Assembly (NCBI RefSeq): GCF_002575655.3 | Contig: NC_053035.3 | Location: 380,781,792 to 380,845,791 of the forward strand | DNA length: 64,000 bases | Direction: 5' to 3' | Source: Aegilops tauschii subsp. strangulata | Taxonomy: Eukaryota > Streptophyta > Magnoliopsida > Poales > Poaceae | Shown: positions 1-9,013 of the stretch, piece by piece | Layout of the letters: each line of letters opens with the position of its first letter | Position numbering within the stretch: position 1 is the stretch's first letter | The notes under the pieces: model-generated | What the model was told of the DNA's origin: nothing | What the model saw: the letters and a program-made list of their open reading frames with translations, nothing else | Database searches by the model: none | Program-made: the position numbers and the translations under genes

Positions 1-145
1 AAAACAATTTCTGTAAACACGTCAGTAACTTTGCTAGTTTGCTGGGTTTTGTCTCCGACCATCGTGTCGTGATGATTTTGCAGGTACCCCGAGAGGCCCT
101 TGAGTTTGCTGGAATGTCGATTAACTTCCGTTCCGGCAAATTCGG

Positions 146-237
146 GTACTCCATATGTCCTATTTTCAGCAAAGGTCATGCTGAAATTTTCCGTGAATTT
201 TAGCATGACTTTGCTAAAAATAGGACATATGGGGTAC
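146..237. other. About 92-nt hairpin in a CACTA-1 non-coding segment
   Basis: Arms at about 146-190 and 198-237 are near-perfect reverse complements. The left arm starts GTACTCCATATGTCC and the right arm ends GGACATATGGGGTAC, with a loop of roughly 10 nt. The hairpin lies upstream of the first recognisable exon (583). Size and pairing resemble a miRNA or siRNA precursor, or a small MITE-like foldback. No function is shown by the sequence. Confidence 0.6.
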
Positions 238-370
238 TTGTGACTAATGCATGGGCCGGGTTCTTAGTACTTAATTAAGTAGGATCAACTGCCCCTTTAT
301 TCTTGCTGCATTAAACCATAGGTGGCAATAGAGCCGAGTGATTAGGCCCAACTTAGAATTCTCCTTCCCA

Positions 371-517
371 GCTTAGCTTTTAGGGTGCCTCGGTGTCGAT
401 GAGAACCTAAATGATGTACGCTTAGGCTTTTCGGGTGCCTCGGCGTCGACAAACCCTAAATGATAAAAGCTTAGCTTTTAGGATGCCTCGGTGTGGACAA
501 ACCCTAAATGATGAGAC
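371..517 (+). repeat. Three tandem 49-bp units
   Basis: Three head-to-tail copies start at 371, 420 and 469. They share GCTTAG..TTT near the start, TGCCTCGG in the middle and CTAAATGAT near the end. They lie just before the ORF2 start at 583. Segment 1-582 holds only this repeat and the hairpin. I see no gene there. Confidence 0.8.
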
Positions 518-582
518 CATGATCTTGTTCCTTGACAATAACCAACTTTTTGACCAAACTTTTTTCCTATTTAGAGCGAAAC

Positions 583-3500
583 ATGGCCCACAACAATGAG
601 GCCGGCGGTTCGGGCGGCAAGCAATTCTGGGAGCTGTCCCAGGAGCTGGAGGAAGAACCTCACCGCTATGAGGACGCCGCGGAAGACACCGATCCTGACT
701 ACACAACCCCTAGTGGCGTCGGGGATGACACCACTGATGGTGCCGCCGAGGATGCCACCACTGATGATGGCGGCGCACGCACAGATGGCAGCCAACCGAA
801 GAGGCAACAGAAGGACCGGCGCCCGAGCGTGCTCGGCACCGTCAAGGAGGAATTTACTGAAGTGAACTCCGACGGGCATCCAACGGCGCCCAAACAAGTA
901 GTAAAGGGGTACTCGGTTCAGCTCGGGTGCATTCTCCGGAGCACCGTCTCGATCAACACCGAGAACCTAAGGCATAAGGACCGAGGGAATTTGCGCAGCC
1001 TCCTCTTCACGAAGCTGCACGAACGATACAAGTTCCCCGCTGACTTAGCAAACACACGCCTCTCAGGGAATAAAGGAACAGTGCCGCCCTCACGAGGATG
1101 AGCACGGCCCTGTCTACTTGCAGAAGCACGGTGAAGGCAATGATTGAAAAAGGTGATAGTTATGAGAAGATCAAGGCGAAATATCCTTTGATCAACGAAG
1201 ATGACTACAAGGAGTTCAAGATCAAGTGCGAGAGCAGCGCAACCTCCGAATCAAGTCAGTGGGGGAAAGAAATGCGGCAGTTGAACTTAGGGGTCCACCA
1301 ACTCGCTCCCGGCAGTTACAGAGTGGCGGAGCCTCTATGGGACAAGGAGGACGTGGAGCGTGCCGAGCAAGGCCTACCGCCCCTCTTTGAGAAATTCCGT
1401 GACAAGCAGACCAGGAACTTTCTCAGGGCCCGGTACAAGGAGGACCCGGTAACAAAGGAGCTTACCACGGATCCGAAGACCAGGGTGCTTGAGCTTGTTC
1501 TCGTAAGGAATACACCCCCGCGTAATTAGCTCCATATGGTTGCATTCTAATTAATGAAGCCAAATTTCTAAATGGTTCACACTCCTTCCGCAGGAGGCTG
1601 GAAGCAGTAGCGTGGGGTCGTCTCAGAGCTCCCCTTTTGACACCCCTTTAAATAGGGCGTTGAACGTAATGAAAAACAAGGATAAGCTCAGTAAGCCATC
1701 GTCAGCTTGTCGTGTGGCCAGCAAAGGCTCGTCCACAAAATGGTCGTCATACTATACCGCTGGTGGGCGAAAGGAGAAAAAGACCATCTCGGAAAGCCAG
1801 TCGCGCGAGGTTCAAGAACTCAGGGCACAAGTGGCGCGGATTCCGGAGATTGTCCAAGAGCAAGTGCAACAACAACTTGGAACAACGCTCACCGCCATGG
1901 TGCCTACCTTGATTCAGGGGCTGACGACGTGGATTGTGGGCGGCCAACAGGGGCCTCCCCCGGTTCCCAGCTTCATGGCCAGCAACTCGCACAACGCGCA
2001 GACGGCGCCATTGGTGTCTCCGGCGGAGGCGGTATTCCTGTCTCCGGCGCCGGCACGGGCATTGGAGCTTAATACACCCGGGTGTACGCCGGCCGGCACC
2101 TCGCCAGCAAGCGGCCCTTCCGTCAGTTGCACGCCAGCCGTTGGCGGTGCCTTGACATTAGCCGAGCTCGACGGCATCACGGTAACTAAGCCTCTCGGCC
2201 GATGACTTCATCTCCTTGCCTTTGACAGGGCATCCCTGATGCCCTACATGTTTTCGCAGGGCGCCGCCGACGTTCCTTGCACTCTCCTGCACTTCGTGGG
2301 CGGCGAGTTGGTCGATGTCGCCAAGGGTAGAATCGTTCAACCGGGCAACCGCGTGTTCCACGGTAATCCGATGCCACCCACCTTGTATAGGGTTGAACTG
2401 GTTCGGGTGCTGCCAGGCTGCGACGAGTTGTTACCTCCAATTCGACCCGCTGGGGCCGACGAAGATGATGTGATGACCCTCAGCGCCTGCGTAAGATGGC
2501 CCCTGCTTTGGCCGAAGAGCCAGATTCGTTTGGGGGCGGGGGACACCACCCCACAGACAAGACCGCCAGTCGTGCCAGCGCCAAGCCATGGCAAGAACGC
2601 CGCAACGCTACCGGACATGCCGGATATCCCTATGGCACAGGATCCGGACAGGCATATGGCACAGGATCCGGACGACGACGACAACGACGACGGTACATTT
2701 ACCAACGTCGATAAGTACTTTGCCGAACATGGGTACGAGAACGAGTTCTGCGGGCCTCCTTCTCAAGAACCCAACCCTGAAAAAGACGACCGCGATCTAG
2801 CTGAAACGGCGGAGAAACCCAATTGCAACAGGCGTCGTCTGGCGTTCAGTTCTCAGGAGACGCCTCCGGCTGCCGCCTTCACCGAGCCTCAGATAGCTGA
2901 GGTGCGAAATATTATCAGCCCCAACATGCTCAAGAAGGCGGTCTGTGAGCATAACTCGATCCCATTACAGCAGATCAGGAAGAAGGGATGGAAACGAAAG
3001 ACTAACAAGGGCGCCGGTGCGAGCCAGCCGGCACCGAGTACCATCCGTGCTCAGGACGGGCCTCCTTCACCTAAGGATATCTCGAGGAGGGTGCATGTGG
3101 CGGGTAGGGCGATGCTACTGACAAATATGCTCAATGCTGCAACCGGTGCTATGCGGAGTCTGCATGACAATGTTCTTTCTTTGGAGAAGCGGCGTCTCAG
3201 AGAGAATGATGTGGCATACCCGGTTTTCGTGGCCAAGGTGCCAGAGGGCAAGGGCTTTGTGGATAGCGCCGTCGGGGGTACGATCGTCCTGCGGTTTGAT
3301 GACATCTTTGCTATGGCCTTCATCCGCTACACTACACCTTCGTTCGGCTGTTTTCGCTGAGTATGGAGATGCGGATCATTAGAGACAAGACCCCGGACAT
3401 TGTGATAGTCGACCCCTTCTACATGCGTGCCAAGATCTTGGGCAGCGCTGGGGACCGGCAAGTCGCGAGTTCACACCTCGAAGGCGTCATTCTGGCAAAC

Positions 3501-4182
3501 CCAGATAAGGATAACTTCCTCGTGCCTTACTTTCCCGAGTAAGTCATCCCCTAACCGCCCCGTAACATATGATTTCTTAGATTTCGATCGTTCTTTTTTT
3601 CTAACATTCTGTGTTCTGTGCAGTGACACACATTGCACACTCATCCTCTTAAGCCCGAAATATTCCATGGCCATGTATTTCGACCTGGACCGTGACTCCA
3701 AGATAGACTACACAAATATCAAGAAAGTTCTTGATGATGCTCTCCCCGGCTACGCCGCATCTGGAGGCACCTTTAAGAGGCCAGCTCGTAGGTACGGCAG
3801 GCACGTGTTCACCCACAATACGACGTTCCCCTGCGTCAAGCAGCCGCCTGGCGGTCAGAAGGATGCCTACTACGCCCTCAATCACATGCGGGTGATCGTA
3901 CGGGACCATAATCACCTTCTGCTACCAAATAATCTCAAAGATTGGGCCGCAAGCTTGGCGGCAATCCAGGACGCGGACATCCGACAAGAATTCTTTCGGA
4001 TCCAGTCGGAGTTTGCAGAAATCATCCATCAAGATGTCCTTCGTACCTCGGGGCAGTTCTACCTCAAATATCAACCGTCCAACAGTGAGATAGACACAAC
4101 GCTACAAATGCAGGCTGACAACGCCTGCGACTTCATGACAATCACGACAGACGGCGGCTTCATCCACGCTCCGGTCCCATGA
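583..4182 (+). pseudogene. CACTA ORF2: Ptta/En/Spm-type protein with C-terminal Ulp1-like domain, frameshifted
   Basis: Four exons can be traced: 583-1502, 1594-2181, about 2230-3538 and 3624-4182. GT..AG junctions are at 1503/1593, 2182/2228 and 3539/3623. Exon 1 encodes an acidic N-terminus, then the region typical of plant transposase (Ptta/En/Spm) proteins (NALSTW-like stretch, EPLWDKED..AEQGLPPLF, DPKTRV). Exon 2 has a basic SKxWSSYY-like motif and a coiled coil (REVQELRAQVARI..). Exon 3 is an acidic, low-complexity linker followed by a helical region. Exon 4 resembles a C48/Ulp1 cysteine-protease fold: a His in DTHCTLILLSP, an Asp in MYFDLD and a QPPGG turn. The position of the catalytic Cys in the family's CGYY motif reads DAYY here. 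Frameshifts near 1065 and 3315 break the frame. The ATG at 583 follows a pyrimidine/AT-rich stretch and begins MAHNNEAGG. Role by family: accessory CACTA protein, possibly DNA-binding. This copy is probably dead. Confidence 0.75.
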
Positions 4183-4412
4183 GTCGAGTCGAAAGTAGTG
4201 ATGCTATGTGTAGTTCTGAAACATCGATTAGCTCATGTTGTAATTAAACTTTAATGAACTTGTATGTCTCTTTGGTTTGGACAGTCGTTCAACTTAGATG
4301 TAATCGATGCTATTTATTAGCAGGACCATGAATTGTGCTATTAATGTCTTGCTTTTCTCTTCCGATCCTTTTGTTGCTTATGTATTGTCTGTTGTTTGGC
4401 TAGTGCATAGAT

Positions 4413-4667
4413 ATGCCGTCGTATGTCGTGTACAAGGGTAAGGTTCCCGGAGTCTACGACGACTGGGAGGAGTGTCGGAGACAGGTTCACCGTTTCAGCG
4501 GTAACAGTTACAAAGGGTACACCATTAGGGCGGAGGCGGAATCTAGATACGCGCGCTATCTAGCAGGAGGGAGGAGGGAGCATTGGAGGAACCGGATGAA
4601 GACCAGTTTCATCGCGATGATGCTCATCGTGATGACCGCAGCTCTCTTCTATGTGATGGTAGTTTAG
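4413..4667 (+). CDS. 84-aa RNase H1 N-terminal/viroplasmin-like domain protein with C-terminal membrane helix
   Basis: The ORF is intact. Residues 1-48 (YVVYKGKVPGVY, then W-x2-C-x3-V-x6-G and YKGYTIRAEAE) match the small hybrid-binding domain at the N-terminus of eukaryotic RNase H1, also found in the caulimovirus inclusion-body protein (Cauli_VI family). In known members this fold binds RNA/DNA hybrids or dsRNA. Residues about 65-84 (FIAMMLIVMTAALFYVMVV) form a hydrophobic helix after a basic stretch (RREHWRNRMK), so a tail-anchored protein is plausible. There is no RNase H catalytic domain. It lies 230 bp after the ORF2 stop on the same strand, inside CACTA-1, and may be a separate gene or a downstream exon. 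The family match is by eye. Its role in transposition is unknown. Confidence 0.6.
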   Translation: MPSYVVYKGKVPGVYDDWEECRRQVHRFSGNSYKGYTIRAEAESRYARYLAGGRREHWRNRMKTSFIAMMLIVMTAALFYVMVV

Positions 4668-4902
4668 ATGATCGATATCGACTTGTAATGTGAAGACAAA
4701 CTCGCTACTCGCGGTCTCGAGACTTGTAATGTTCTATCTTTGTTCGGTCTTTTGAATTCGGAGACTAATATGATGAATTGTATTCGGAGACTAATCTTCT
4801 ATTGTATTCAATGAATCTGCTGTTGCTGTGTGGTGCTGTCTATATTCTGTCCAATAATATATTTTGTAACCTGCGCAAATATCAGAAAAGAAAAAAAATT
4901 CC

Positions 4903-5314
4903 TAATATTCATACTAATGGCGCATCACCCCAACGTGCGCCATTAGTATGCCAAAGATACTAATGGCTCATCACCCCACAATGCGCCATTAGTATGGCAA
5001 AGCGCATGTGTAAATATCGCCCCCTGGGAGGCACACTAATGCCGCATGTTGGTCTATACTAATGGCGCACGGCGTGATGCGCCATTAGTATACCAGATAC
5101 TAATGGCGCACCAGTGGTGCGCCATTAGTGTTTAATACTAGTGGCGTACTAATGGCGCACGGCGTGATGCGCCATTAGTATACCAGATACTAATGGCGCA
5201 CCAGTGGTGCGCCATTAGTATTTAATACTAGTGGCGTGGTACTAGTGGCACACCAGTAGTGCGCCATTAGTAGGCAAAACTGGTGCGCCACTAGTAGGCC
5301 CGTTCCTAGTTGTG
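4903..5314. repeat. CACTA-1 3' subterminal inverted repeats and terminus
   Basis: This array repeats ACTAATGGCGCACC and its complement (GTGCGCCATTAGT) in both orientations about a dozen times, making serial small palindromes up to the CACAACTAGG terminus. In CACTA elements such arrays bind the transposase accessory protein. A longer unit is duplicated at about 5074-5132 and 5147-5223. Positions 4668-4902 upstream are AT-rich with no gene. Confidence 0.85.
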
Positions 5315-5317
5315 TCA

Positions 5318-5986
5318 GGCACAACGGATTCAGGCAAACTCTTTCCGGCTCACTTTGGATCAAAACGCTTCAAATGAAATCATGAGAAGGAGGCACCAGA
5401 GTCGTTTACCCCTGGTTTATGATGCGAGAAACCTCTTCAACACGCTTGGAGTAGGGACCAGTGACCCGTAGGTGGCGAACCGGCCGGTTGAAGCGCCCGT
5501 GACTGGAGCGCCGGTTCAGACGTGTGCGATGGATCCGCCTCGTTTTAATATTACTCTGCCTCAGCACGTTCCGACATCCGCCAGGTCATTATTCTAACCC
5601 TTTGGATAATATGATTGCTGCGGTGACACGATTGGCGGCTCTCTCAGTTGAAGGCGAGTATCCGGCTGCGATAGAGACACGGAGGGCTAGAGAACTTCAT
5701 CAGACGGCACTGGATCAGCAGGCGGCTTATTCGTACAGACGTGAAAGGATTCACTCAAGCCCTCGACCAAGCCGGAGTTATAGCAGGCACATTGACACGC
5801 CAGCAGTTTCAAGCAGTCAACATCGCCATAACCAACCTTGTGGGCATGACCCGGCGCGCGGTGGTGTCGATGCTCAGACCTTGGTGGATCAGGGCAGAGC
5901 GCGTTGGGAGGCTGAGCAGGCGGCTCAACTGGCGGCTCAACAACAATCTCCAGTTTATCCATCAACGTCGGTGGAGGCAGTAGTGA
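5318..5986 (+). pseudogene. gag: Ty3/gypsy gag, N-terminal part (split by CACTA-2)
   Basis: The ATG at 5529 begins MDPPRFNITLPQ, and a stop follows after about 22 codons. The recognisable gag frame then continues from about 5603 (DNMIAAVTRLAAL, RRARELHQTALDQQAAYSY, PRPSRSYSRHID), a typical low-complexity gypsy gag N-terminus. It runs to 5986, where CACTA-2 is inserted. 5318-5528 looks like the gypsy leader. The C-terminal part resumes at 14375. This is the oldest visible layer of the nest at this end, already damaged by stops and frameshifts. Confidence 0.7.
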
Positions 5987-6004
5987 CACTACTGGAATCA
6001 GCTA

Positions 6005-6305
6005 ATTTGCCATCTGCCAGCTCTTTGCCGTGTGCTAGCTGACGGCAAAGAAGCTCTTTGCCATCAGCTACCCAAAAGCAGACGGCAAAGAAGCTCTTTG
6101 CCATCTGCCAGCTCTTTGCCGTCCGCCAGCAGACGGCAAAGAATCTTTGCCGTCCGCTGGCAGACGGCAAAGAGAGAGGTGGCCCCCACCCCCCGCCCGT
6201 TTGGAAAAAACATAACGGCCCACCTCTTTGCCGTCTGCCAGCAGACGGCAAAGAGGCAAAAGGGCGGACGGCAAAGAGAGGCGGACGGCAAAGAGGGCAC
6301 TACCT
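6005..6305. repeat. CACTA-2 left subterminal repeats
   Basis: Repeated TTTGCCGTC..GCAGACGGCAAAG palindromes in both orientations, the same motif as at the right end (13825-14350). These are the presumed transposase-accessory binding sites. Open frames across this stretch come from the repeat. Confidence 0.9.
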
Positions 6306-6717
6306 AACGGCCTGTACCCCCCCGCCCGTTACTCTGTTCTCTCCTCGCCGAGCCCCGCCACCACTTCCCACCCCGCCGCCACCGCCGCCGCCCGCCGCGC
6401 GCCGCCGCCCCCACCACTCGCCGCCGCCCCACCGCCCGTCGGCCCCGCCGCCCCACCGCCCGTCGCCCGCCGTCGCCCCACCAACCGTCGCCCCCGCCGC
6501 CCCGTCGCCCCACCGCCCCGGCTCTCCGCCGCCCCGGGGCCCCGCCGCTCCACCGCCCCGTCGCCTCCCGCCCCGGCCCCCCGCCGCCCCGCGCCCCACC
6601 GCCCCGGGCCCGGTCCCCCACCACCCCAGGCCGCCCCCGCGCCCCGGCCACCTCCTCCACCGCCCCGCCCCCCTCCTCCACCGGCCTCCTCCTCCACCGG
6701 CCCTGCCCCAGGTGAGC
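6306..6717 (+). other. CCG-rich leader segment with candidate splice donor
   Basis: About 400 bp of C/G-rich sequence (CCGCCGCC, CCCCACCGCCC) ending in CCCCAG/GTGAGC, a good 5' splice-site match at 6711-6717. It reads as proline/arginine-rich low complexity in several frames, so I treat it as a 5' untranslated exon candidate rather than a protein. Confidence 0.4.
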
Positions 6718-6753
6718 CCCCCTCCTTTTTTCTGTTTTTTCTGTTTTTTTTCC

Positions 6754-6844
6754 TTTTTAGTTTTAGTTTTAGTTTAGATTTAGTTTTAGTTGTAGTTTTA
6801 GGTTTAGTTTTAGTTTTAGGTTTAGTTTTAGGTATAGTTTAGTT
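6754..6844 (+). repeat. TTTTAG microsatellite-like array
   Basis: About 13-15 imperfect copies of TTTTAG/GTTTAG directly downstream of a T-rich stretch. Each resembles a 3' splice acceptor (pyrimidines then AG). Confidence 0.85.
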
Positions 6845-6845
6845 T

Positions 6846-6940
6846 GAGGAAAGAAGAAGAATAAGAGAAAAAGAGGAGAGGAGGAGAAGAAGAAGAGGAA
6901 AAAGGAAAGGAAGAAGAAGAAGAGGAGGAGGAGAAGAAAA

Positions 6941-6974
<34 letters not shown>

Positions 6975-7190
6975 AGAAAGAGGAGAGGAGGAGAAGAAGA
7001 AGAGGAAAAAGGAAAGGAAGAAGAAGAAGAGGAGGAGGAGAAGAAAAAAGAAGAAGAGGAAGAAGAAGAAGAAGAAAAAAGAGGAGAGGAGGAGAAGAAG
7101 AAGAGGAAAAGGAAAGGAGGAAGAAGAAGAAGAAGAAGAAGAAGAAGAAGAAGAAGGAAAAAAGCAAGAAAAGGAAGAATAGGAAGAAGA
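6846..7190 (+). repeat. Polypurine tract of GAA/GAG with ~101-107-bp periodicity
   Basis: About 340 bp with almost no pyrimidines on the + strand. A higher-order unit beginning AGAGGAGAGGAGG recurs near 6872, 6979 and 7080. It is a homopurine-homopyrimidine tract able to form triplex (H-DNA). Open frames here are an effect of the composition. Confidence 0.9.
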
Positions 7191-8225
7191 CCCCAACCCC
7201 GACACACCGACCCCGACACCCCGACTACGACACCCTAGACCCCGACCCCGACACCCCGACCCCGACCCTGACCCGACACCCCAACCCTGACACCGACACG
7301 GCACCCCGACCCCGACCCGGCACCCCGACCCCGACCCCGACACCACGACCCCGAGCCTGACCCGACACCCCAACCCCGACACCGACACGGCACCCCGACC
7401 CTGACCCGGCACCCCGACCCGACACCCCGACCCCGAGACCCCGACCCCGACACCGACACGACACCCGACACCGACACCCTGACACCACACCCACCCTTAC
7501 CCCGACACCGACACGGCACCCCGACCCTGACACCCCGACCCCGAGCCTGACCCGACACCCCGACCCCGAGCCTGACCCGACACCCCGACCCTGACACCGA
7601 CACGGCACCCCGACCCCGACACGACAACCCGACCCCGACCCGGCACCCCGACCCGACACCCCGACCCCGAGACCCCGACCCCGACACCGACACGACACCC
7701 GACACCGACACCCTGACACCAAACCCACCCTTACCCCGACACCGACACGGCACCCCGACCCCGACCCGGCACCCCAACCCGACACCCCGACCCCGAGACG
7801 GCACCCCGACCCGACACCCCGACCCGACACCCCGACCCGGCACCCCAACCCGAGACCCCGACCCCGACACCCCGACCCCGAGCCTGACCCGACACCCCGA
7901 CCCCGAGACGGCACCCCGACCCGACACCCCGACCCGACACCCCGACCCGGCACCCCAACCCGAGACCCCGACCCCGAGACCCCGACCCCGAGCCTGACCC
8001 GACACCCCGACCCCGACACCGACACGGCACCCCGACCCCGACCCGGCACCCCGACCCGACACCCCGACCCCGAGACCCCGACCCCGACACCGACCCCGAC
8101 ACCCCGACCCCGAGCCTGACCCGACACCCCGACCCCGACACCGACACGGCACCCCCGACCCCGACCCGGCACCCCGACCCCGACACGGCACCCCGAGACC
8201 GACACGACACCCCGACCCCCGACAC
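7191..8225. repeat. ~1-kb C-rich minisatellite (CCCCGA / CACCCCGA / CACCGACACGG units)
   Basis: Composed of short units such as ACCCCGACCCCGACACC, with higher-order copies (for example around 7440-7500 and 7670-7735, and 7780-7860 and 7900-7975). The minus strand carries hundreds of GGGG runs 2-6 bases apart. The array is open in several minus-strand frames, encoding Gly/Val/Ser/Arg repeats. That follows from the units and is not evidence of a gene. Confidence 0.92.
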
Positions 8226-9013
8226 CTCCCGAAAGGGTGTTCTTTGGCCTTCCAGAAGCCGACGGGGTCATATATTTGTGAATTATTAGTTAGGTCATAT
8301 ATCTTTCGATTTTGTTATGAAAAACATTATATATAATTGTGTTGATCGGGTAGTTTTAAATGTGCAGTTGTTTCATCGCTGCGAGGTTTGGTGTTCGACG
8401 ACCTCGCCGTGCATTTGACGAGCTCTGCCCCTTCGTTCGTGGGTGAGCAAATGACATGTCCTCCTCCCCCATTAATTATTTGATCTATTCCAATGAAACT
8501 TGATAGCTAGCTATATATGTGTCTTGAATCATCAGTATGCGTAACCAATATGTGTCTCCCGTTCGAAAGCGTCATAGTTATAAATATGCATGCATTTGCA
8601 TATTTATAACCTTGATTCTTTCGAATTGTCCAACGCTATCCATGGACAGCCCGAATATGTTTAGATTGGGTTCGTTTTCCCATATGCTTTGCTCCGGATC
8701 CGACGCATAAATTTCGTCAGTGCCTCCCCTGTTGTTCTCCGGGTACACATCCTCTCTGTTTATTGCAGAGACGTGTATCAGGAGAACAGCGGGGAGGTGC
8801 TGCCAAAATTTTGCGTAGGATCCGGAGCATAGCATGGGAAAAAGAACCCAATCTAAACATACTCGGGTGGGATTAGGACCTATCATTACCTATTAGAGTG
8901 TAGGTTGCATGGACGTAATAAAATTGACAAAGTAGATCAACTGATGAATATATACATGGTGAATTATATATATATATATATTTGTTGTGTGTCTAGTAGC
9001 TCTGAAAGTCAAG
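8226..9013 (+). other. TNP2 5' leader/intron region
   Basis: AT-rich non-coding DNA between the C-rich array and the TNP2 start. It contains a 36-bp palindrome of TATAAATATGCATGC type at 8577-8612, the long hairpin described separately, and a TA run at 8973-8981. No coding region is visible. Confidence 0.6.
8650..8867. other. Long imperfect hairpin upstream of TNP2 (candidate small-RNA precursor)
   Basis: Left arm 8650-8758 and right arm 8765-8867 are reverse complements over about 105 bp with scattered mismatches and a ~6-nt loop (TTTATT). Matching blocks include TGTTTAGATTGGGTTC with GAACCCAATCTAAACA, and CTCCGGATCC with GGATCCGGAG. A foldback of this length can feed Dicer-like enzymes. 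The antisense ORF across it comes from the inverted repeat. Confidence 0.75.

Larger units (their letters stand above)
1..5314 (+). mobile_element. CACTA-1: 3' part of a CACTA (En/Spm) DNA transposon
   Basis: The right terminus at 5299-5314, read in reverse, begins CACAACTAGGAACGGG, a slightly mutated CACTA end. It is preceded by dense subterminal inverted repeats, and a decayed gypsy gag region resumes after it. Inside are a Ptta/En/Spm-type second ORF with a Ulp1-like tail and an 84-aa membrane protein, both on the + strand. The TNP2 transposase and the left terminus are not in the window, so they are either upstream or missing. The likely 3-bp target duplication on this side is TCA (5315-5317), which cannot be confirmed without the left end. 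Confidence 0.85.

Noticed and set aside
4903..5300. Possible CRISPR-like regular repeats
   Set aside because: Palindromic subterminal repeats of a CACTA element in a plant genome. No spacers of constant length and no cas genes.
6058..6842. Proline/arginine-rich ORFs over 200 aa in the CCG-rich leader, on both strands
   Set aside because: Low complexity and open in several frames. They begin inside subterminal repeats and run into the TTTTAG array.
6769..7490. Ser/Leu/Phe-rich minus-strand ORFs across the polypurine tract
   Set aside because: They follow from GAA/GAG composition and are not protein-coding.
7225..8271. Long minus-strand ORFs (up to 348 aa) rich in Gly, Val, Ser, Arg
   Set aside because: They lie in the C-rich minisatellite. 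Several frames are open at once and the repeat unit explains the peptide. There are no domains and no splice context.
8578..8886. 102-aa antisense ORF
   Set aside because: It spans both arms of the long hairpin. The inverted repeat explains the open frame and no domain is recognisable.
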